A stretch of DNA of 5,195 bases from assembly GCA_030637845.1 (NCBI GenBank), contig DAOWFT010000055.1, positions 1 through 5,195 on the forward strand, read 5' to 3'. This document shows positions 1 through 5,195 of the stretch, one piece after another. The notes under the pieces are model-generated. The model made no database searches. It was not told the DNA's origin and worked only from the letters and a program-made list of their open reading frames with translations. Both the position numbers and the translations under genes were made by a program. The DNA is from Thalassospiraceae bacterium. Lineage in GTDB: Bacteria; Pseudomonadota; Alphaproteobacteria; Rhodospirillales; Magnetovibrionaceae. Numbering within the stretch: position 1 is the first letter of the stretch; each line of letters starts with the position of its first letter.

Positions 1-1355
1 ACCTGTCCGAGATATTTGCCCGCGCCGGTGAAATGACCGAGGTCAACATATCCATTTTCTCTGGCGAATTTAACGCCATCACCGTCATTTGCCTGCTGTT
101 GTTTGTTGGGGCCATGGGTAAATCGGCGCAACTGGGTCTGCACACATGGTTGCCCGATGCGATGGAAGGGCCAACGCCGGTATCGGCACTTATTCATGCC
201 GCAACCATGGTGACGGCTGGTGTGTTCATGGTGGCAAGAATGTCGCCGCTGTTTGAATATTCAGAACTTGCGCTGCAGGTGGTGACCATAGTCGGTGCAT
301 CGACAGCCATATTTGCCGCCACCGTTGGCTGCACCCAAACCGATATCAAGCGGGTAATCGCTTATTCCACCTGTTCGCAGTTGGGCTATATGTTTTTTGC
401 CATCGGCGTTTCGGCGTATTCGGCCGCAATTTTCCACCTTATGACCCACGCATTTTTTAAAGCACTTCTGTTCCTTGGGGCGGGTTCGGTAATTCACGCC
501 ATGTCAGATGAACAAGACATGCGCAAAATGGGTGGCATCTGGAAAATGATCCCGGTTACCTATGCCTTGATGTGGATTGGCTCACTATCGCTGGCCGGTA
601 TTTGGCCGTTTGCCGGATACTATTCAAAAGACACAATTTTAGAGGCCGCATGGGCCGCCCACACCGCCGTCGGTGGCTATGCCTTCTGGCTTGGCATACT
701 GGCTGCGTTCCTGACCGCGTTTTATTCATGGCGGCTTATCATTATGACATTTCACGGGCCTGCCCGTGCCGATGAAACCGTAATGGCCCACGTTCATGAA
801 AGCCCTAAATCAATGATCGTGCCGTTGATGGTGCTGGCCTTTGGCGCATGCTTTGCCGGTATTGCCGGTTACGGCTGGTTTATCGGTGCGGGCGCGGATG
901 AATTCTGGGCCGACACCATACTTATCCTGCCGACGCACACCGCATTGGAAGATTCACACCACGTTCCCATGTGGGTTAAGTATCTACCGCTTGCGGTTGG
1001 TGCATTGGGTATAGCAACCGCATATCTAATGTATATGTTTGTGCCAACACTGCCAGCGATGGTGGCGGGCGCCATTCGTCCGGTTTACAAGTTTGTACAC
1101 AACAAATGGTATTTTGACGAACTCTATAATGCAATATTCGTTCGACCCGCATTTCAAATAGGGCGCGAACTATGGAAAACTGGTGACAAGGCTATAATTG
1201 ACGGTCTTGGTCCCAACGGTGTGGCGAGTGCGGCAGATGAAACTGCCCAGCGCGTCAGTTCAATTCAATCTGGATATCTTTATCATTATGCATTTTCTAT
1301 GCTGATTGGCGTTGTGCTTATGGTTTCCTGGTATTTGTTTGCGCACGCGGGGTGA
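1..1355 (+). CDS. nuoL: NADH-quinone oxidoreductase subunit L (complex I), 5'-truncated by the window edge
   Basis: This is the largest antiporter-like membrane subunit of respiratory complex I and forms the distal proton channel in the inner membrane. The frame is open through the left edge: the first full codon is at 3, ten codons before the first internal ATG at 33, so that ATG is not the gene start. About 450 residues are present. By alignment to the E. coli channel lysine Lys229, roughly 190 N-terminal residues lie outside the window. Numbering from the first full codon, the conserved residues are Lys40 in a GKSAQLGLHTWLPDA motif, His65 (E. coli His254), Lys116 (Lys305), His149 and Lys153 (His338, Lys342), and Lys209-Asp210 in YYSKD (Lys399-Asp400). 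Residues about 362-425 form the lateral amphipathic helix region, followed by a last membrane helix at about 429-447. That C-terminal layout separates NuoL from NuoM/NuoN and from most Mrp antiporter subunits. nuoM starts 6 bases after the TGA stop. I see no frameshift or missing key residue. Confidence 0.97.
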   Translation, partial: LSEIFARAGEMTEVNISIFSGEFNAITVICLLLFVGAMGKSAQLGLHTWLPDAMEGPTPVSALIHAATMVTAGVFMVARMSPLFEYSELALQVVTIVGASTAIFAATVGCTQTDIKRVIAYSTCSQLGYMFFAIGVSAYSAAIFHLMTHAFFKALLFLGAGSVIHAMSDEQDMRKMGGIWKMIPVTYALMWIGSLSLAGIWPFAGYYSKDTILEAAWAAHTAVGGYAFWLGILAAFLTAFYSWRLIIMTFHGPARADETVMAHVHESPKSMIVPLMVLAFGACFAGIAGYGWFIGAGADEFWADTILILPTHTALEDSHHVPMWVKYLPLAVGALGIATAYLMYMFVPTLPAMVAGAIRPVYKFVHNKWYFDELYNAIFVRPAFQIGRELWKTGDKAIIDGLGPNGVASAADETAQRVSSIQSGYLYHYAFSMLIGVVLMVSWYLFAHAG

Positions 1356-1356
1356 T
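1349..1356 (+). promoter_or_regulatory. Ribosome binding site for nuoM, overlapping the nuoL stop codon
   Basis: GGGGTGAT pairs well with the 3' end of 16S rRNA (its GGTGAT matches the distal part of the full Shine-Dalgarno complement) and ends 5 bases before the nuoM ATG. The nuoL TGA stop lies inside it. Ribosomes finishing nuoL would therefore sit on the nuoM initiation region, which suggests translational coupling (inference). This site supports ATG 1362 as the nuoM start. Confidence 0.6.
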
Positions 1357-1361
1357 GGGGC

Positions 1362-2876
1362 ATGAGTAATTTTCCAATCCTTTCAATCCTGACTTTCCTG
1401 CCGTTGGCAGGGGCTGCATTTATTTTGATTATGCGCGGCGAAGACGAAGCGCTTGCCAATGGCGCTCGCAAGATGGCGCTGTGGACATCACTTATCACGT
1501 TCGTGCTGTCGTTGTTCCTGTGGTTCAATTTTGATCAATCCACCGCCGCTTTTCAGTTCGAGGAAAGCCACGAATGGATACCTGACTATAACATTAGCTA
1601 CCACCTTGGCCTTGACGGTATATCTTTGTTGTTTGTTTTGCTTACCACATTGCTGACGCCGATTTGCGTACTTGCCAGCTGGGAAAGCGTAAAAACCCGG
1701 GTCAAAGAATTCATGGCGGCGTTTCTTATTCTTGAAACCATGATGATAGGAATGTTCTCATCGCTTGATCTTGTGGTGTTCTATATTTTCTTCGAAGCCG
1801 TTCTTATACCAATGTTTCTTATTATCGGTGTTTGGGGTGGGCCAAACAGGGTTTATGCCTCGTTCAAGTTTTTCCTCTACACCCTTTTGGGTTCGGTTTT
1901 GATGCTGCTGGCAATTTTGGTTATGTATATTGACGCAGGCACAACCGACATCCCGGCATTGATGGCGTTTAATTTCTCACCCGATTTACAAAAATGGTTA
2001 TGGCTTGCGTTCTTTGCCTCATTTGCGGTCAAGGTTCCCATGTGGCCGGTTCATACATGGTTGCCCGATGCCCACGTTGAGGCCCCCACGGCCGGTTCGG
2101 TAATACTTGCCGGGGTGTTGCTTAAATTTGGCGGCTACGGTTTCTTGCGTTTTTCTCTGCCCATGTTCCCTGATGCAACGGTCTATTTCACTCCGCTTAT
2201 TTTCAGTCTTTCGATTGTCGCCGTGGTTTATACATCGCTGGTGGCGTTGGTGCAGCACGACATGAAAAAGCTAATCGCCTATTCATCCATTGCCCATATG
2301 GGGTTTGTTACCGCAGGCGTATTTACCCTTAACGTGCAAGGTATCGAAGGCGCGATTTATCAAATGTTGAGCCACGGCGTGGTTTCAGCCGCATTGTTCC
2401 TTGTGGTCGGGGTTATTTATGACCGCATTCATTCGCGCGAAATATCCGATTACGGCGGGGTTGTTCACCGCATGCCGGCTTACGGCCTTGTCTTTATGGT
2501 GTTTATGATGTCCTCAATCGGCTTGCCCGGCACCGGCGGTTTTGTAGGCGAGTTTTTAGTGCTGGTCGGCATATTCAAGGTAAACACCTGGGTTGCGGCA
2601 TTGGCGGCATTGGGGGTTATTCTGGGCGCGGCTTATATGCTCTATCTCTATCGCCGGGTTATTTTTGGAGCCCTGGAAAAAGAATCGTTATCCAAAATTA
2701 CGGATCTGAGCAAACGTGAAGTCGCGGTGTTCGCGCCGTTGTTGATCCTGACATTATGGATGGGTGTTTATCCGGTTTCGTTTCTGGATTTCATGCATGT
2801 ATCAGTGGAACACCTGATATCGCAAGTTAACGTAGCAGTCGATGCGGCAAATGTCGTACAGGTTGCGATAAATTGA
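1362..2876 (+). CDS. nuoM: NADH-quinone oxidoreductase subunit M (complex I)
   Basis: This is the central antiporter-like subunit of the complex I membrane arm (ND4 homologue), one of three parallel proton-pumping modules lying between NuoL and NuoN. The protein is 504 residues, the normal family length, with about 14 hydrophobic segments. The channel residues align with E. coli NuoM at a constant offset of 10 from the lysine at 224 onward: Lys224 (Lys234) in KVPMWPVHTWLPDAH, His231 (His241), Lys255 (Lys265) in LLKFGGYG, His312 (His322), His338 (His348) in MLSHGVVSAALF and Glu397 (Glu407) in TGGFVGEF. Glu145 in FFEAVLIPMF matches Glu144, so the helix-5/helix-7 glutamate-lysine pair is intact. 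The ATG start is 6 bases past the nuoL stop and has a good ribosome binding site. The order L-M-N and the absence of other Mrp or hydrogenase-4 genes argue against those related complexes. Confidence 0.97.
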   Translation: MSNFPILSILTFLPLAGAAFILIMRGEDEALANGARKMALWTSLITFVLSLFLWFNFDQSTAAFQFEESHEWIPDYNISYHLGLDGISLLFVLLTTLLTPICVLASWESVKTRVKEFMAAFLILETMMIGMFSSLDLVVFYIFFEAVLIPMFLIIGVWGGPNRVYASFKFFLYTLLGSVLMLLAILVMYIDAGTTDIPALMAFNFSPDLQKWLWLAFFASFAVKVPMWPVHTWLPDAHVEAPTAGSVILAGVLLKFGGYGFLRFSLPMFPDATVYFTPLIFSLSIVAVVYTSLVALVQHDMKKLIAYSSIAHMGFVTAGVFTLNVQGIEGAIYQMLSHGVVSAALFLVVGVIYDRIHSREISDYGGVVHRMPAYGLVFMVFMMSSIGLPGTGGFVGEFLVLVGIFKVNTWVAALAALGVILGAAYMLYLYRRVIFGALEKESLSKITDLSKREVAVFAPLLILTLWMGVYPVSFLDFMHVSVEHLISQVNVAVDAANVVQVAIN

Positions 2877-2881
2877 TCTTT

Positions 2882-2892
2882 AAGGAGTTGAT
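2882..2892 (+). promoter_or_regulatory. Strong ribosome binding site for nuoN
   Basis: AAGGAGTTGAT differs at one base (T for G) from the full 16S anti-Shine-Dalgarno complement. The AAGGAG core ends 10 bases before the nuoN ATG at 2898. It fixes that start: another ATG at 2891 is out of frame, lies only 3 bases from the core, and opens just six codons. The site occupies most of the 21-base nuoM-nuoN gap, so nuoN can probably initiate on its own as well as by readthrough from nuoM. Confidence 0.75.
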
Positions 2893-2897
2893 GTTTC

Positions 2898-4367
2898 ATG
2901 CCAGTGGCTGAAGTTCCAAACCTTGCCCCGGCGTTGCCGGAAATATTCCTTGGCCTTTCCGCCATGGTGATGCTTATGCTGGGTGTGTTTCAAAAAACAT
3001 CCGGGCCCGATGGTGTGTTAAAGGCATCCCGGATGACATCCAGCCTTAGCGTTGTGATGTTGGTGCTGGCATTGGCGCTGGTTATTACCGTTTCCGGTGA
3101 AAAACTTTTGACCTTTGATGGGATGTTTATATCTGACCCGTTTGCAACATTTTCCAAGGCGCTAATACTTACGGCAGCAACCTTTTCCGTTATTATGGCG
3201 CAGGACTGGATGGAAAAGCAGGGATGCCATCGTTACGAATATGTGGTGGTTATGCTGTTTGTCACCCTTGGCATGATGATGATGGTTTCGGCCAACAACC
3301 TCATATCGCTTTATCTTGGCCTCGAACTGCAATCGCTTTCGCTTTATATATTAGCCGCCCATCAACGCGATGAGGTTCGCTCAACCGAGGCCGGTCTTAA
3401 ATATTTTGTTTTGGGCGCGTTGGCATCGGGGATGCTTCTTTATGGCTCAAGCCTGGTTTATGGATTTTCCGGAACCATGGACTTTGATGTTCTGGCAATA
3501 ATGTTTAATTCTGGGGCTGAACCTTCGATTGGTTTGGTTGTTGGTTTGGTGTTTATACTTGCCGGATTGACGTTCAAGGTTTCCGGCGTTCCGTTTCATA
3601 TGTGGACGCCCGACGTTTACGAAGGCGCACCAACCCCGGTAACCGCATTTTTTGCAGTCGCACCAAAGGTCGCTGCGCTGGCCCTGTTCATTAGGGTTAT
3701 GAGCGGGCCATTTGGCGGGCTAGCGGAACAATGGCAGCAAATTATAATTATGATTTCCATAGCATCCATGCTTGTGGGTGCGTTTGCCGCCATCGCACAA
3801 ACCAACATCAAGCGCATGATGGCCTATAGCTCCATTGGTCATGTGGGTTATGCCCTCATCGGTCTTGCCGTTGCCAACGAAGCCGGCGTGAAGAGCGTTT
3901 TAATTTATATTGCCATTTATATAGTGATGAACATTGGTACGTTCGCCTGCATTATTTCCATGCGCCGCGATGATCGTGCGGTTGAAAATATTTATGATTT
4001 GGCCGGGCTTTCCAAAACACATCCGGGAATGGCTGCGGCGCTTTCCATATTCATGTTTTCCATGGCGGGTATTCCGCCGTTGGCCGGATTTATCGGCAAG
4101 TTTTATATTTTCATGTCAGCGGTTGAAGCCGGGATGTTTACCCTCGCCATTATCGGTGTGCTTTCAAGCGTTGTTGGTGCGTTTTATTACATTCGCATCA
4201 TAAAAATAATGTATTTTGATAAAGCCGTATCGGAACCTTTGGATACACCGCTGCCCAAACCGATAGTTGGTGTGTTGGTAATAACGTCGGTATTCATACT
4301 TACGTTCATTGCCTTTCCCAATCCGGTTATCAACGGGGCCGGACTTGCGGCCAGCGCACTTTTTTAA
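2898..4367 (+). CDS. nuoN: NADH-quinone oxidoreductase subunit N (complex I)
   Basis: This is the third antiporter-like subunit of complex I (ND2 homologue), placed in the membrane arm between NuoM and the NuoA/J/K/H region. It is 489 residues, close to the 485 of E. coli, and has about 14 hydrophobic segments. The proton-channel residues are all present: Glu143 in LYLGLELQSLSLY (E. coli Glu133), Lys227 in LTFKVSGVPFHMW (Lys217), Lys257 in VAPKVAALALF (Lys247) and Lys401 in GFIGKFYIF (Lys395). A lysine in the last position, where NuoM has glutamate, is the hallmark of NuoN. TPDVYEGAPTPVTAF (238-252) and QTNIKRMMAYSSIGHVGY (301-318) are family signatures. Met126-129 come from four consecutive ATG codons (3273-3284) inside a membrane segment; this looks unremarkable. 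The gene ends in TTTTTTAA, 19 bases before birA. I see no sign of disruption. Confidence 0.97.
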   Translation: MPVAEVPNLAPALPEIFLGLSAMVMLMLGVFQKTSGPDGVLKASRMTSSLSVVMLVLALALVITVSGEKLLTFDGMFISDPFATFSKALILTAATFSVIMAQDWMEKQGCHRYEYVVVMLFVTLGMMMMVSANNLISLYLGLELQSLSLYILAAHQRDEVRSTEAGLKYFVLGALASGMLLYGSSLVYGFSGTMDFDVLAIMFNSGAEPSIGLVVGLVFILAGLTFKVSGVPFHMWTPDVYEGAPTPVTAFFAVAPKVAALALFIRVMSGPFGGLAEQWQQIIIMISIASMLVGAFAAIAQTNIKRMMAYSSIGHVGYALIGLAVANEAGVKSVLIYIAIYIVMNIGTFACIISMRRDDRAVENIYDLAGLSKTHPGMAAALSIFMFSMAGIPPLAGFIGKFYIFMSAVEAGMFTLAIIGVLSSVVGAFYYIRIIKIMYFDKAVSEPLDTPLPKPIVGVLVITSVFILTFIAFPNPVINGAGLAASALF

Positions 4368-4378
4368 GGGATAATCCC
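4368..4378 (+). repeat. Perfect 11-base palindrome in the nuoN-birA gap
   Basis: GGGAT-A-ATCCC is a perfect inverted repeat directly after the nuoN stop codon. As RNA it could form only a small hairpin (GGGA, loop TAA, TCCC). It overlaps AAGGGAT, the only Shine-Dalgarno-like stretch before birA, and contains GATAAT, which resembles a -10 element although no fitting -35 box is evident. It could be a weak operator, a translational control hairpin or chance; the sequence alone does not decide. Confidence 0.35.
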
Positions 4379-4386
4379 CAACCATT

Positions 4387-5190
4387 ATGACAGCGCCCGC
4401 ACATGCGCCCGAACTTCCTTCGCCATACCAACTGGTTCAATTGGGGGGTGTTGACAGCACCAACTTTGAGGCCCGCAGGCGAGCCGAAAACGGCGCACCC
4501 GATAGCACCGTAATCTGGGCCACCAGCCAAAGCGCAGGACGGGGCAGGCGGGGGCGGCAGTGGTCGTCACCCAAGGGCGGTTTATATTTTTCAATACTTA
4601 TTCGGCCCGAATATCCGGCAGCGACAGTTATGCAACTGGGTTTCATAATGGCCAACGCCATAGCCGGTGCCGTCTCAAGCGCCTTGCCGGGCACGGCTGT
4701 ACAAACAAAGTGGCCCAATGACGTTATGGTGGGGGGTAAAAAAATATCCGGGATATTGCTGGAAAGCGAAAGCACCGGCGACAATCGCGTCAGCTGGGTT
4801 ATAATCGGCGTTGGCATAAATATTGAAACCCACCCGGACAAAATCAATAGCGAGCTTGAGGCGACATCAATAGCAGCCGAAGGCGGAGACGCATCGATTG
4901 AGAAAATGTTATCCACCATAATGGGCCGCTTCGACGCGGGTTTTAATGAATGGCAGGAATTGGGTTTTGTCCCGGTTCGGGGGGCGTGGCTTGAACGGGC
5001 GTATGGTTTGGGCAAAAAAATAATCGTTCGCTTGCCAAATGAAACCATTCCCGGCACCTTCAAGCAACTAGATGAAAGCGGTGCGCTGGTTTTGGCGGTT
5101 GACGGCGAACAAGAAGACCGCATCATCACCGCAGGCGATGTATTTTTATCGCCAATCACGAACGAGGTGGCGAAGGACGAGATGGATTAG
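4387..5190 (+). CDS. birA: Biotin--[acetyl-CoA-carboxylase] ligase, class I (no DNA-binding domain)
   Basis: This cytoplasmic enzyme activates biotin with ATP to biotinyl-5'-AMP and transfers it to a lysine of carrier proteins such as AccB of acetyl-CoA carboxylase. The protein is 267 residues. Visible motifs are DSTN at 23-26 (substrate pocket), GRGRRGRQW at 51-59 (the biotin/adenylate-binding loop, matching E. coli GRGRRGRKW), KWPND at 108-112 with Lys108 matching E. coli Lys183, SGILLE at 121-126 and GVGINI at 141-146. A small beta-rich C-terminal domain typical of bacterial ligases spans about 207-256. The catalytic domain begins almost at the N-terminus, so the winged-helix repressor domain of E. 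coli BirA is absent. An in-frame TAA at 4372-4374 rules out a longer form, and ATG 4387 is the first standard start. Its Shine-Dalgarno-like AAGGGA is poor and lies about 15 bases upstream. The link to nuo is genomic context rather than shared biochemistry. Confidence 0.95.
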   Translation: MTAPAHAPELPSPYQLVQLGGVDSTNFEARRRAENGAPDSTVIWATSQSAGRGRRGRQWSSPKGGLYFSILIRPEYPAATVMQLGFIMANAIAGAVSSALPGTAVQTKWPNDVMVGGKKISGILLESESTGDNRVSWVIIGVGINIETHPDKINSELEATSIAAEGGDASIEKMLSTIMGRFDAGFNEWQELGFVPVRGAWLERAYGLGKKIIVRLPNETIPGTFKQLDESGALVLAVDGEQEDRIITAGDVFLSPITNEVAKDEMD

Positions 5191-5192
5191 CC

Positions 5193-5195
5193 ATG
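5193..5195 (+). CDS. Possible start codon of the next gene in the operon (runs off the window)
   Basis: An ATG lies 2 bases after the birA TAG stop and is cut off by the window edge. The purine-rich stretch AAGGACGAGATGG (5173-5185) just upstream could serve as a ribosome binding site. The near-contact with birA fits the tight spacing of the rest of the cluster. In many Alphaproteobacteria I recall birA after nuoN being followed by a type III pantothenate kinase (coaX) and then ribonuclease J. No coding sequence is visible here, so the identity is only a guess from context. Confidence 0.3.

Noticed and set aside
33..35. ATG 33 as the start of nuoL
   Set aside because: The frame stays open through position 3 and the product would lack roughly the first 200 residues of the family, including the first membrane helices. 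The gene simply begins outside the window.
2891..2911. Six-codon open frame (ATG at 2891) overlapping the nuoN start, as a possible leader peptide
   Set aside because: Its ATG is only 3 bases from the Shine-Dalgarno core, whereas the nuoN ATG is at 10. The peptide has no attenuator-like composition. It is most likely chance.
3273..3284. Four tandem ATG codons in nuoN as a slippage-prone repeat
   Set aside because: Four units are too few for notable instability, the change would stay in frame, and Met-rich membrane helices are normal in this family.
4337..4365. Possible intrinsic terminator at the end of nuoN (GGCCG/CGGCC stem, then six T)
   Set aside because: The stem has only 5 pairs and ends 7 bases before the T run. 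The alternative TGCG/CGCA stem next to the T run has 4 pairs. Both lie inside the nuoN coding sequence, and neither would terminate well.
1..4367. Mrp-type Na+/H+ antiporter or hydrogenase-4/formate hydrogenlyase cluster instead of complex I
   Set aside because: The L-M-N gene order, the NuoN-specific terminal lysine (Lys401), the NuoL lateral helix with a last anchoring helix, and the absence of the small Mrp subunits between the genes all point to complex I.
4345..4375. Promoter for birA using GATAAT (4370-4375) as -10 and TTGCGG (4345-4350) as -35
   Set aside because: The -35 candidate matches the consensus at only three positions and the spacing is 19 bases. The -10 match is also explained by the palindrome. 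It is too weak to call.
4437..5159. A 240-codon open frame on the minus strand covering almost all of birA
   Set aside because: It lies wholly antisense to a gene with clear ligase motifs. Its translation is rich in Ser and Pro with no recognisable domain, and I saw no convincing ribosome binding site. It is best explained as a by-product of birA codon use.

Overview
The window looks like ordinary chromosomal DNA from an alphaproteobacterium. It carries the distal end of a nuo operon (NADH:quinone oxidoreductase, respiratory complex I) followed directly by a biotin protein ligase gene. The order nuoL-nuoM-nuoN-birA, all on the + strand with gaps of 2-21 bases, is an arrangement I recall from Alphaproteobacteria. 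In enterobacteria, birA is unlinked to nuo and encodes an N-terminal DNA-binding domain that is absent here. Base composition is close to balanced by eye, and ATA is used often for isoleucine (10 of 21 Ile codons in birA by hand count). That is unlike the GC-rich members of the class. I cannot name a genus.

Layout: 1-1355 holds the 3' two thirds of nuoL; its reading frame is open through the left edge. nuoM follows at 1362-2876, nuoN at 2898-4367 and birA at 4387-5190. The last three bases (5193-5195) are an ATG that could start a further gene. There is no non-coding stretch longer than 21 bases, no RNA gene, no mobile element, no CRISPR array and no convincing terminator. The whole window therefore reads as the interior of one transcription unit.

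How the genes work together: NuoL, NuoM and NuoN are the three antiporter-like membrane subunits of the proton-pumping arm of complex I. Each keeps the charged residues that form its proton channel, and NuoL also keeps the long lateral helix and final anchoring helix, so the enzyme looks functional. BirA attaches biotin to carboxylase carrier proteins. It has no direct role in complex I and is probably a co-transcribed housekeeping passenger.

I looked for an undescribed system and did not find one. The most notable non-coding signal is a short perfect palindrome between nuoN and birA that overlaps the only plausible birA ribosome binding site.
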